Positions 50,452 to 57,899 of a stretch of 64,000 nt of DNA are shown here, piece by piece. The notes under the pieces were generated by a model that saw nothing but the letters and a program-made list of their open reading frames with translations, was not told the origin of the DNA and searched no databases. Source of the stretch: Solirubrobacteraceae bacterium (lineage in GTDB: Bacteria; Actinomycetota; Thermoleophilia; Solirubrobacterales; Solirubrobacteraceae). Location: contig JAPSGI010000008.1 in the NCBI GenBank assembly GCA_031177685.1, forward strand, positions 1 through 64,000. Reading direction: 5' to 3'. Made by a program: the position numbers and the translations under genes. The first letter of the stretch is position 1, and the number at the start of each line of letters is the position of its first letter.

Positions 50452-51437
50452 GCCGGCGGCTCGCCCCGGGGCAGCGGCTCCGTCGGCGCGGCCTCGCGGG
50501 TCGCGTCGGGCGAGGGCGGCAGCGGCGCCAGCGGGCGCAGGCCCGCGGCCAGCGCGGCCCCGCCCGCCAGCAGCAGGAGCAGCGGCCAGCCCACGATCGA
50601 GGCGCCGTCGGCGCCGGGCGGTCCGGTCAGCACGACGAACAGCAGCAGCACGGCGAAGCCCAGCCAGGCCGGCCCGGGCTCGCGGTCCACGGCGCCGTAG
50701 GCGATCAGGCCCACGCCGGCGGCCAGCAGGACCAGCTCCCACCAGGTGCCGGGATCCGACGCGGCGGCGCCGCCGTCTCCGCCCAGGTTGGCGGCCAGGG
50801 CGGCGGCGAACAGGCCGCCCAGGAACGTGGCGCCCACGGCGAGCGCGGCGAGTCCCGCGGCGTTGACGAAATGGACCGCATGACGGGGCCGGCGCTCGCG
50901 CCAGCGGACGTGCCCCGCGGCGTAGGCCAGTATCAGCGCGAGCAGCACCCAGCGAAACGTGGTCGCGCTCTCCGGGTCGAAGACCCAGTCCACGAAGGCC
51001 AGCGCGAACACGCCCGCTCCGGCGAGCGCGACCAGCGCGCAGATCGGCGACCCGATCCGCCCCCAGGCGGCCGCGGCGGCGGCCGCGGTGAACAGGGCGC
51101 TGATCCACGTGAGGCTTCCCGCCGAGGACAGCGGGTCGTCGGCGCCCAGCACCTGCGCGAGGAGCGACAGGGCGACGGTGAGCAGGAACAGGCCGGCCAG
51201 CAGCAGGACCGTCTGGTAGGCGCGCGGGAACTCGTGGCCCGGCTCGCGCTCGGCCAGGAAGCCCATGCCGAGGATCAGCGCGCAGGCCAGGCCGACGATC
51301 ACGAAGCGGATGCCGTCGCCCCACGTGTCCTCCATGCGCACGTTGAGCAGGGCCACGGCCAGCGCGAAGGGGACCGCGCCGGCGGCGATCAGGTCGCCGC
51401 GGTGCGGGTGCGGACGCAGCAGCGCGAGCCCGCCCAT
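50448..51437 (-). CDS. Polytopic membrane protein, unknown, inside an acyl-CoA operon
   Basis: 329 residues with about ten hydrophobic helices and short loops; the C-terminus is a Pro-rich cytoplasmic or outside tail. No transporter or enzyme motif is recognised. It is coupled to both neighbours (a one-base stop/start overlap with the dehydrogenase and ATGA with the carboxyltransferase). That placement suggests a role tied to acyl-CoA or organic-acid use, for example uptake, but this is only inference. Confidence 0.7.
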   Translation of the reverse strand: MGGLALLRPHPHRGDLIAAGAVPFALAVALLNVRMEDTWGDGIRFVIVGLACALILGMGFLAEREPGHEFPRAYQTVLLLAGLFLLTVALSLLAQVLGADDPLSSAGSLTWISALFTAAAAAAAWGRIGSPICALVALAGAGVFALAFVDWVFDPESATTFRWVLLALILAYAAGHVRWRERRPRHAVHFVNAAGLAALAVGATFLGGLFAAALAANLGGDGGAAASDPGTWWELVLLAAGVGLIAYGAVDREPGPAWLGFAVLLLFVVLTGPPGADGASIVGWPLLLLLAGGAALAAGLRPLAPLPPSPDATREAAPTEPLPRGEPPA

Positions 51438-52327
51438 CAGCGCACCAGCCCCGGGTTCTCGGCGGGCGCTTCGCCCGAGTAGTCGTAGAAGCCGATCCCG
51501 CTCTTGCGCCCGTACCAGCCCGCCGCCAGCATCTTGCGCAGGATCGGCGGACGGGCGAAGCGCTTCTCGCGAAACTCGTCGAACAGCACGTCGCAGATCG
51601 AGCCGAGCGTGTCCAGCCCGACGAAGTCGCTGAGCGTCAGGGGCCCCATCGGGTGCCCGGCGCCGGCCTTCATGGCCTCGTCGATCTCCGTGATCGTCCC
51701 GACGCCCTCCTCGTACGCGCGCATCCCGTCGAGCAGGTAGGGGACCAGCAGCCGGTTGACGATGAAGCCGGCGCTGTCGCGGGTCTGGACGCCGATCTTC
51801 CCGATCGTCTGCGTGAACTCGACGCCGACCCCGAACGCCTCGTCCGAGGTGGTCACGCAACGGATCACCTCGACCAGCTTCATCACCTGGGCGGGATTGA
51901 AGAAGTGCAGGCCCAGGAAGCGCTCGGGCCGGCTCGTGGCGGCGGCCTGGGCGATCACCGGCAGCGAGGAGGTGTTGGTGGCGAAGTACGCGTCGTCCTT
52001 GGCGATGCCGTCCACCTCGCGCCACATCGCCCGCTTGAGCTCGAGGTCCTCGGTGATCGCCTCGATGACCAGGTCGCACGGGGACAGGTCGGCGTAGTCG
52101 AGCGTCCCGCGTATGCGCGCGCGTACGCCGTCGGCGTCCGCCTGTTCGGCCTTGCCCCGCTCCACCGCGCGCGCGAGCTGCTTGTCGATCTTCCCCAGGC
52201 CCTTGTCCAGGGTGGCCTGGTCGACCTCGCGCACGACCACCTCGTAGCCCGCCTGCGCGGCCACCTGGGCGATGCCGTGGCCCATGAGCCCGCAGCCCAC
52301 GACGCCGACGTTCTGGATCTCCGCCAT
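51437..52327 (-). CDS. 3-hydroxybutyryl-CoA dehydrogenase
   Basis: 296 residues. The Rossmann motif VGVVGCGLMGHGIAQV is at the N-terminus. LVIEAITEDLELK, FATNTSSLPV and GLHFFNPAQVMKLVEVI (His of the His-Glu pair) follow; the C-terminal helical domain has DSAGFIVNRLLVPYL and GAGHPMGPLTLSDFVGLD. It oxidises (S)-3-hydroxybutyryl-CoA to acetoacetyl-CoA with NAD(P). First gene of the AACS operon; GGAGGGCAGG precedes the ATG, and TAGGCT at 52367-52362 on the minus strand is a likely -10. Confidence 0.92.
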   Translation of the reverse strand: MAEIQNVGVVGCGLMGHGIAQVAAQAGYEVVVREVDQATLDKGLGKIDKQLARAVERGKAEQADADGVRARIRGTLDYADLSPCDLVIEAITEDLELKRAMWREVDGIAKDDAYFATNTSSLPVIAQAAATSRPERFLGLHFFNPAQVMKLVEVIRCVTTSDEAFGVGVEFTQTIGKIGVQTRDSAGFIVNRLLVPYLLDGMRAYEEGVGTITEIDEAMKAGAGHPMGPLTLSDFVGLDTLGSICDVLFDEFREKRFARPPILRKMLAAGWYGRKSGIGFYDYSGEAPAENPGLVR

Positions 52328-52382
52328 CCTGCCCTCCGTTCTCGTTCGGAACGGCGCGGAGCCTAGACGGTACGCTGCGCCG

Positions 52383-53162
52383 ATGGCGCTCGTCCGCACG
52401 GAGGATCTCGGTGCCGTCCGGCACGTCGTGCTCGACCGGCCCGAGAAGCGCAACGCCATGAACGGCGAGCTGGTCCAGGCGCTCGGCGTGGCGCTGAAGG
52501 CGGCCGCCAACGATCCCGAAGTCCGCTGCGTGGTGCTGCGCGGCGAGGGGCCGATGTTCTCCTCGGGCATGGACTTCACCGATCTGGTCGGGCTGTCCGA
52601 GGCGCCGGAGAACCTGCGCGCCTTCCGCGCCGAGATCCTCGCGACGTGGAACCTGGCCGAGGAGATGGCCAAGCCGACCGTCTGCCAGATCCACGGCGGC
52701 GCGATCGGCGGCGCGCTGGAGCTGGCACTGGCCTGCGACCTGCGCGTGACGGCGCGCGACGCGCTGCTGGGGTTGCCCGAGACGCGTGTGGGGCTGATCC
52801 CCGACGTGGGCGGATCCTCGCGGCTACCGTCGGTCGTCGGCCTGGGCCGGGCCAAGGAGCTGATCATGACCGCCAAGCTCGTCGACGGGGTCGAGGCCGA
52901 GCGCATCGGGCTGGTCAACCGCGTGGCGCCGGCCGAGGAGCTGGAGGCGGCGACCCAGCAGCTCGTGGACGAGCTGCTGGCATGCGCGCCCGTCGCCGTG
53001 GGCCACGCCAAGCGCGTGATGGACGCGTCGGCGAAGCCCGCGCTGGCCGCCACCCTGGAGCTGGAGGTCACCGCCCAGGAGCTGTGCGCGCGCAGCGCGG
53101 ACTACGCCGAAGGGGCCCGCGCCCTCAGCGAGAGGCGCCAGCCCGAATTCACCGGGCGCTAG
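52383..53162 (+). CDS. Enoyl-CoA hydratase/isomerase (crotonase family)
   Basis: 259 residues. VVLDRPEKRNAMN, FSSGMDFTD (oxyanion hole) and GGAIGGALELALACDLRV are standard. Both catalytic Glu are kept: one in GGALEL and one in LPETRVGLIPD, so hydration of a 2-enoyl-CoA is plausible. TACGCT ends six bases before the ATG, indicating a leaderless mRNA. It is divergent from the 3-hydroxybutyryl-CoA dehydrogenase operon and probably acts in the same beta-oxidation steps. Overlaps the VOC gene by four bases. Confidence 0.9.
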   Translation: MALVRTEDLGAVRHVVLDRPEKRNAMNGELVQALGVALKAAANDPEVRCVVLRGEGPMFSSGMDFTDLVGLSEAPENLRAFRAEILATWNLAEEMAKPTVCQIHGGAIGGALELALACDLRVTARDALLGLPETRVGLIPDVGGSSRLPSVVGLGRAKELIMTAKLVDGVEAERIGLVNRVAPAEELEAATQQLVDELLACAPVAVGHAKRVMDASAKPALAATLELEVTAQELCARSADYAEGARALSERRQPEFTGR

Positions 53163-53518
53163 GCCTCGCCCTCCGGCCGGGCCACCACGCCGATCGGGTG
53201 TCCCTCCGGATCGGTGAACATCCCGATGGTGCTGCCGCCCGGGACCTCCATCGGCCCCATGACCTTGGTGCCGCCGAGCGACTCCGCCTGATCGAGCGCC
53301 GCCTGCACGTCGTCCACCGACACGTAGAACGTCTGGTGGGACATTCCCTCCGGACCGGCGCCGATCCCGCCGCCCGTCCCGTTCTGCTCGGGGGAGACGA
53401 TGCCGTAGTCGGCGCCCTCCATCAGGTCGAAGGTCCAGCCGAACATGTCGGCGTAGAAGCGGCGCAGCTTGTCGGTGTCCTGGCCGATCACCTCGACCCA
53501 TGCGATCTGGCCGGCCAT
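53159..53518 (-). CDS. VOC-superfamily (glyoxalase/dioxygenase-fold) protein
   Basis: 119 residues with two beta-alpha-beta-beta-beta modules: VEVIGQDTDKLRRFYADMFGW and VSVDDVQAALDQAESLGG, then MFTDPEGHPIGVV. The metal ligands normally found in active glyoxalases are only partly present (His in SHQTFYV; no Glu match at the end), so a binding role is possible. It directly abuts the SRPBCC gene in the ArsR operon. Confidence 0.82.
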   Translation of the reverse strand: MAGQIAWVEVIGQDTDKLRRFYADMFGWTFDLMEGADYGIVSPEQNGTGGGIGAGPEGMSHQTFYVSVDDVQAALDQAESLGGTKVMGPMEVPGGSTIGMFTDPEGHPIGVVARPEGEA

Positions 53519-53971
53519 CTACATCGCCCCCGGGCCCTCGTCGGGGCCGGCGTCGCCGCCGGCGGCCGCGACGGCCAGCCGATCCATGTAGTGGGTCCAG
53601 CCGTGGTCGTGGGAGGCGACGGTCTCGTCCGGCAGGTCGCTGTGGACGAGCACGACGCGCGTCCCCTGGCCCTCCGGCGTGAGCGTCACCTCGACGCGGC
53701 TGGCGCCGGGTGCCACCGGCATCTGCTCGCCCTCCCAGCCCCACGTGAAGACGACGCGGCGGGGCGGGTCCACCTCGACGTACTCGCCGACGGCGACGTG
53801 CGAGCCCGCCACGAGGATGCGGTAGGCGCCGCCCGGCCGGGCGTCGAGCTCGGCCTCGGTGCCCATCCACCGCACCATCCGGTCGGGATCGACGAAGTAC
53901 GGGAACACGGTCTGGGGCGGCGCCGACACGCTGATCTCGCGCGTGAGCTCGCCCGTCTGCACTGGTGTCAT
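53519..53971 (-). CDS. SRPBCC/AHSA1-like protein
   Basis: 150 residues. ISVSAPPQTVFPYFVDPDRMVRWMG, then LDARPGGAYRI and GEYVEVDPPRRVVFTWGWE match the AHSA1/START-like ligand-binding fold. Such proteins are commonly encoded next to ArsR-type regulators in actinobacteria, usually with no known ligand. ATG overlaps the ArsR stop (ATGA), and the stop touches the VOC start, so the three genes are one tightly coupled unit. Confidence 0.87.
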   Translation of the reverse strand: MTPVQTGELTREISVSAPPQTVFPYFVDPDRMVRWMGTEAELDARPGGAYRILVAGSHVAVGEYVEVDPPRRVVFTWGWEGEQMPVAPGASRVEVTLTPEGQGTRVVLVHSDLPDETVASHDHGWTHYMDRLAVAAAGGDAGPDEGPGAM

Positions 53972-54282
53972 GCCTGTCCCTTCTGTCGGTGTTCGTCTTC
54001 CGCCGCCCGCCGCAGGCGCTCGAGACCGAAGCCCCAGAACCCCTCGAGGTACTCGCGCAGCTCGGCCAGTCCCTCGGGACGGGCGCGGTACAGCCGCCGG
54101 GCTCCCTCGCGACGCTCGGTCACCAGGCCCGCGTCGCGCAGCACCGCCAGGTGCTGGGAGATCGCGGGGCGGCTGACGTCGAAGTGCGAGGCGATCTCGC
54201 CCGCCGCGCGCTCCTCGTCGCGCACCAGCGTGAGGATCTCACGGCGGCGCGATTCGGCGAGGGCGCGGGCGACGGATTCCAT
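53968..54282 (-). CDS. ArsR-family transcription regulator
   Basis: 104 residues. ESRRREILTLVRDEERAAGEIASHF, SRPAISQHLAVLRDAGLVTERREGARRLYR is a canonical ArsR winged helix without the metal-binding Cys box. The tail LAELREYLEGFWGFGLERL is typical of ArsR proteins paired with SRPBCC partners. TACACT (54294-54289, minus strand) ends six bases before the ATG and overlaps the first operator palindrome at 54292, so the gene probably represses itself. Confidence 0.9.
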   Translation of the reverse strand: MESVARALAESRRREILTLVRDEERAAGEIASHFDVSRPAISQHLAVLRDAGLVTERREGARRLYRARPEGLAELREYLEGFWGFGLERLRRAAEDEHRQKGQA

Positions 54283-54291
54283 AGCGATAGT

Positions 54292-54323
54292 GTAAGCAGA
54301 CGCTTACGTAAGTGTCAACTTAC
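54292..54323. promoter_or_regulatory. Two adjacent palindromes, probable ArsR operators
   Basis: GTAAGC-AGAC-GCTTAC (54292-54307) and GTAAGT-GTCA-ACTTAC (54308-54323) are each perfect inverted repeats with four-base centres, placed end to end. The first overlaps the ArsR -10; the second runs into the 3' end of the M28 peptidase gene (stop at 54315). Confidence 0.8.
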
Positions 54324-55451
54324 CTTGCCGTCCCATTCGCGGGCGGTGCCCTCAGCGATGCGCGTGCAGGCCTCGACGCACGCGAAGTCGACCCGGTCCG
54401 GCGTGTCGGTGGGGCGGTGCCATTCGGTGTAGACGCCGTCCGGCCCGACCGACAGCAGCGAGATCGCGGGCAGGCCGGCGAAGCGGGCCAGGATTGCGTC
54501 GGTCCAGGCGCCGGCGCGCCAGCGCTCCGGCGGCGCCACACCGGCGCGGGCGGCGCCGGCCTCGGCCAGCGCGACGTCCTCGATGCGGTACGGGTGCGGC
54601 GCCAGCGTGGCCTCGGCCTCCAGCACGATCGGCGCGCCGGAGCCGAGCGTGTCCAGCGAGACGACCAGGGTCCGGTCAGGGTCCAACTGTGCGCGGTGCG
54701 CGTGCAGCCAGGCCCCCGTGCCGCCCATCCCGGACTCCTCGCAGCCGGGGGCGAGCAGGACGGCGTCGGCGTGCTCGAGCGGCCGTGCCGTGAGCGTGCG
54801 CGCCAGCGCCAGCAGCGCGGCGACGCCCGTCGCGTTGTCGTTGGCGCCCGGGACGGTCGGGCTGGTCGCGATGTCCACGTAGGAGGCCAGGGCGAGCCAC
54901 AGCAGGCCCCGCCCCAGCCGCCGCGCGCCGGGCAGCGCCGCCAGCGCGAAGCCGAGTCCCACGGCGCCCATCCGCGGCGGCATGACGCCCGGCCGGCCGC
55001 CCAGCGCGACGAGGCGCGGATGCCAGCTCAGCCCGGTCCGCGCCGCGTCGTGGTGGGCGACGAGGACGAGCGTCGCGCGGCGAGAGCCCGCCGCCGGGAT
55101 GCGGGCCACCACGTTCGTGCCCTCGGCGGCGGGCAGCAGCCGCCGCAGCCACTGCGCCCGGCCGCTGGCGTCGAGCTCCAGCGAGGCGAGCGTGGCCGCG
55201 CACGCCGCCGACCCGGTCAGCCCTCCGCGCCGCGACGCGAGCAGCCCGGCCGCCACGTGCGCCGCATGCGCCCAGGCGTACGTGGACTGGTAGCGGAACG
55301 CCTCGAGCGCGACGTCGGAGACGCCCTCCTCCCGCAGCCGCCCCGCAATCCACTCCGCGGACCGCCGCTCGCCCGGCGACGCCGACCCGCGCGTCATCTC
55401 CGCCAGCGCCTCCACGTCGGCGCGCAGCCGCGCGCGGTCCGGCCCGGTCAC
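54315..55451 (-). CDS. M28-family zinc peptidase with membrane segments
   Basis: 378 residues from a GTG overlapping the PIN-toxin stop (GTGA). The metal ligands are intact: VAHHDA, GANDNATGVAALL, CEESGMGG and TEWHRPTDTPDRVD, so a two-zinc aminopeptidase/carboxypeptidase activity is plausible. Hydrophobic stretches at about 65-95 and 170-205 suggest membrane association, which is atypical for soluble M28 enzymes. The protein at 45676 is an apparent degenerate relative. Confidence 0.82.
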   Translation of the reverse strand: MTGPDRARLRADVEALAEMTRGSASPGERRSAEWIAGRLREEGVSDVALEAFRYQSTYAWAHAAHVAAGLLASRRGGLTGSAACAATLASLELDASGRAQWLRRLLPAAEGTNVVARIPAAGSRRATLVLVAHHDAARTGLSWHPRLVALGGRPGVMPPRMGAVGLGFALAALPGARRLGRGLLWLALASYVDIATSPTVPGANDNATGVAALLALARTLTARPLEHADAVLLAPGCEESGMGGTGAWLHAHRAQLDPDRTLVVSLDTLGSGAPIVLEAEATLAPHPYRIEDVALAEAGAARAGVAPPERWRAGAWTDAILARFAGLPAISLLSVGPDGVYTEWHRPTDTPDRVDFACVEACTRIAEGTAREWDGKVS

Positions 55452-55864
55452 GCCGGCAGCAGCTCCAGGGTCTCCACGTGCCGGGGGCGCAGGACCGAGA
55501 AGTGGCGCCGGTCCAGCGTCGCCAGCTTCGTCTCCCCCAGCCGCTCCACGACCGCGAGCACGGCGGCGTCGACGAAGCCCACGTCGGAGTCGGCGTAGCG
55601 CTCGACGATCTCTGCCACCCGGGCGTAGTCCTCGCGCCGCAGGTCCTCGACCTCGTACACGCCGCGCGCCACGTCCTCGAGCACCCACACCATCGCCTCG
55701 GGGAATCCGCGGCCGGCGAACAGGTAGTCCAGCTCTGTGAGGACCGGCGCCGGGATCACCAGACGGCCCGGGTGGGCGGCGAGCACCTGGAGCGCGGCAT
55801 GGTTCGCCGCGTCGTCGGCGTCGATCAGGGCGTACAGCGGGCCGGTGTCTAGGACGAGCGCCAC
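55448..55864 (-). CDS. vapC: PIN-domain ribonuclease, VapC-like toxin
   Basis: 138 residues from a GTG at 55864 that overlaps the antitoxin gene by 16 bases. ALVLDTGPLYALID gives the first acidic residue, PAPVLTELDYL the Glu, and DSDVGFVDAAVLAVV and LATLDRRHF further Asp residues of the PIN active site. It should cleave tRNA or other RNA with Mg2+ when not bound by its antitoxin. The upstream in-frame extension is discarded because it is antitoxin sequence in another frame. Confidence 0.88.
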   Translation of the reverse strand: MALVLDTGPLYALIDADDAANHAALQVLAAHPGRLVIPAPVLTELDYLFAGRGFPEAMVWVLEDVARGVYEVEDLRREDYARVAEIVERYADSDVGFVDAAVLAVVERLGETKLATLDRRHFSVLRPRHVETLELLPA

Positions 55865-56097
55865 GACCGCGGCGGCATCCGTCCGGACTCCGTGAGCTCG
55901 CGCGCGGACGGCCACTTGCCGCCCGAGCGAAACAGGCTGTGTCGCGGCATCGGCCGCGGCGCGTCGGCGTTGAGCTCCCGCTCCAGAGACGAGCGCACCA
56001 GCTCCGCGAACGAGACGCCACGCTCCCGCGCTCGCCGCTGAGCGCGCTCGAGCAGCTCGGGCTCCGCCTGGAAGATGGCGCGCTTCATCGTCTGCAT
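55849..56097 (-). CDS. vapB: Ribbon-helix-helix type VapB-like antitoxin
   Basis: 82 residues. MKRAIFQAEPELLERAQRRARERGVSFAELVRSSLERE-type sequence (here KRAIFQ, RERGVSFAELVRSSLEREL) is a ribbon-helix-helix DNA-binding region, with a tail that would cover the toxin. TATCAT (56109-56104, minus) ends six bases before the ATG at 56097, within overlapping palindromes that could be the autorepression site. MKRAIF three codons later is an alternative start. Confidence 0.85.
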   Translation of the reverse strand: MQTMKRAIFQAEPELLERAQRRARERGVSFAELVRSSLERELNADAPRPMPRHSLFRSGGKWPSARELTESGRMPPRSWRSS

Positions 56098-56100
56098 GGC

Positions 56101-56112
56101 ATCATGATATCA
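56101..56112 (-). promoter_or_regulatory. VapBC -10 box within a small palindrome
   Basis: The sequence ATCATGATATCA contains the overlapping palindromes ATCATGAT and TGATATCA; the minus-strand -10 TATCAT lies inside. It also touches the stop codon of the HMG-CoA lyase gene at 56110-56112. A RHH antitoxin could bind here. Confidence 0.5.
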
Positions 56113-57033
56113 CAGCGAACGGCGCCACTCCACCGGGCCGGCGGTCAGGACGTGCGAGCCGAGCGGGCGCCCCAGGATCTCCTGCGCCGCGCGCGCCGCC
56201 TCCACCAGCGCCTCGAGCGACACGCCCGTCTCCACGCCCATCTCGTGCAGCATCGACACCACGTCCTCGGTCGCGACGTTCCCCGTGGCTCCCGCGGGTA
56301 CCGGGCAGCCGCCCAGCTCGCCGAAGCTGGACTCGAACGACTCCACGCCCGCCTCCAGCGCGGCGAGCACGTTGGCCAGACCCTGCCCGCGCGTGTTGTG
56401 GAAGTGCGCGGTCAGCTCCACGCCGGGCAGCGCCTCGAACGCCGCGGCGAAGAACTCGCGCACCTGGCGCGGGTTGGCCATCCCGGTCGTGTCGCCGAAG
56501 CCGATCTCCTGCGCCCCAGCCTCCACCAGCGCCCGCGCGACGTCGAACACCCGCGCCGGCGGCACCTCGCCCTCGTACGGGCAGCCGAAGGACACCGAGA
56601 TCACGCCCTCGCAGCGCAGCCCCTCGGCCCGCGCGCGGCCCAGCACGCGCTGCAGGCCCTCCAGCGACTCGGCGATCGAGCGGTTGACGTTCTTGCGATT
56701 GTGCGTCTCCGAGGCCGACAGGAACACGTTGACCTCGTGGAAGCGCTCGCGCTGCTCCAGCGCGCGGTCCAGGCCGCGGTCGTTGGGGATCAGCACCGAC
56801 AGCGATACGTCGTCGGGGACCGAGATCGCCGCCAGCACCTCCGCGCCGTCGGCCAGCTGCGGGATCACGTCGGCGCGCACGAAGCTCGTCACCTCCAGGC
56901 GGCGCAGCCCCGTCCGGCCGAGCAGCTCGATCAGCCGCACCTTGTCCTGGGTCGGGATGACCTCGGGCTCGTTCTGGAAGCCGTCGCGCGGGCCGACCTC
57001 GCGGATGCGCACCGAACCGGGGAGCTCGCTCAC
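56110..57033 (-). CDS. Hydroxymethylglutaryl-CoA lyase
   Basis: 307 residues from a GTG. REVGPRDGFQNEP (catalytic Arg-Asp), TSFV, SASETHNRKNVN, SFGCPYEG, GFGDTTGMANP, HFHNTRGQGLANV (metal His-x-His) and ELGGCPVPAGATGNVATED (Cys loop) are all family motifs. It cleaves 3-hydroxy-3-methylglutaryl-CoA to acetoacetate and acetyl-CoA, the last step of leucine breakdown, and would feed the acetoacetyl-CoA synthetase encoded at 46938. TATGCT ends six bases before the GTG, indicating leaderless transcription. Confidence 0.92.
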   Translation of the reverse strand: MSELPGSVRIREVGPRDGFQNEPEVIPTQDKVRLIELLGRTGLRRLEVTSFVRADVIPQLADGAEVLAAISVPDDVSLSVLIPNDRGLDRALEQRERFHEVNVFLSASETHNRKNVNRSIAESLEGLQRVLGRARAEGLRCEGVISVSFGCPYEGEVPPARVFDVARALVEAGAQEIGFGDTTGMANPRQVREFFAAAFEALPGVELTAHFHNTRGQGLANVLAALEAGVESFESSFGELGGCPVPAGATGNVATEDVVSMLHEMGVETGVSLEALVEAARAAQEILGRPLGSHVLTAGPVEWRRSL

Positions 57034-57039
57034 AGGCGA

Positions 57040-57049
57040 AGCATAGGAT
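57040..57049. promoter_or_regulatory. Overlapping divergent -10 boxes for the HMG-CoA lyase and crotonase genes
   Basis: Minus TATGCT (57045-57040), six bases before the GTG at 57033; plus TAGGAT (57044-57049), seven bases before the ATG at 57057. The boxes share two bases, so the two leaderless promoters should compete directly. Confidence 0.65.
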
Positions 57050-57056
57050 CAGCGGC

Positions 57057-57860
57057 ATGCCTGACTACGAGACCGTGAACGTCCATCGCCGCGACGGAGC
57101 CGCGACGATCGAGCTCAACCGCCCCGAGCGCCTGAACGCCTGGAACGGCCAGTTCGGACGCGACCTGCTGGGCGCCGTGAACGAGGTGGCCGAGGACGAC
57201 TCCGTCCGCGCGGTGCTGATCACGGGTGCCGGGCGGGGGTTCTCCTCCGGCGCCGACCTCAAGGACATGGGCGAGGACGACCCCAAGACACCCGACGGCC
57301 GCCCGGACGTCTACAAGGTCCTCACCGAGCGCTACCACCCGATCATCACCGGCATTCGCCGGATGCCCAAGCCGGTCCTCGCGGCCGTCAACGGGCCCGC
57401 CGTGGGGATCGGGTGCTCGCTGGCGCTGGCCTGCGATCTGATCGTGGCCAAGCGCTCCGCGTACCTGCTGCTGGCCTTCGTGAACGTCGGGTTGGTCCCG
57501 GACGGGGGGTCCTCCGTCTTCATCCCCGCGCGCGTGGGGCACACCCGGGCGTTCGAGATGGCGCTGCTGGGCGAGCGCGTCGACGCCGACACGGCGGAGA
57601 GCTGGGGCCTGATCAACCGCGTCTTCGCCGACGAGGAGTTCGACGCGCGCGTCGACGAGCTGGTCTTTCGCCTGGCCTCCGGGCCCACCCGCTCCTACGC
57701 GGGCACCAAGCGCCAGCTCAACAATCGCCTGTACTGGGGGCTGGAGGAGCAGCTGGAGCTCGAGGCGCAGATCCAGCGCGAGATGGCGGGGTCCGACGAC
57801 TTCGTCGAGGGCGTGACGGCTTTCGTCCAGAAGCGGGAGGCGCGGTTCGCCGGGGCCTGA
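57057..57860 (+). CDS. Crotonase-family protein, PaaG-like isomerase candidate
   Basis: 267 residues. IELNRPERLNAWN and FSSGADLKDMG are family standards. Both hydratase Glu are missing: GIGCSLALACDL has Ser and LLAFVNVGLVPD has Val at those positions, while an Asp is kept in GLVPDGGSS, as in PaaG-type ring-epoxide or enoyl-CoA isomerases. An isomerase role is therefore more likely than hydration. It is divergent from the HMG-CoA lyase gene; 39 bases before ctaC. Confidence 0.85.
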   Translation: MPDYETVNVHRRDGAATIELNRPERLNAWNGQFGRDLLGAVNEVAEDDSVRAVLITGAGRGFSSGADLKDMGEDDPKTPDGRPDVYKVLTERYHPIITGIRRMPKPVLAAVNGPAVGIGCSLALACDLIVAKRSAYLLLAFVNVGLVPDGGSSVFIPARVGHTRAFEMALLGERVDADTAESWGLINRVFADEEFDARVDELVFRLASGPTRSYAGTKRQLNNRLYWGLEEQLELEAQIQREMAGSDDFVEGVTAFVQKREARFAGA

Positions 57861-57885
57861 GGGCCGTCTCGCGACCGCGCAGGGA

Positions 57886-57891
57886 TAGAAT
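57886..57891 (+). promoter_or_regulatory. -10 box of the cytochrome oxidase operon
   Basis: TAGAAT ends eight bases before the TTG at 57900. A -35 is not obvious, as with other leaderless promoters here. Confidence 0.45.
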
Positions 57892-57899
57892 CGCGCGCC

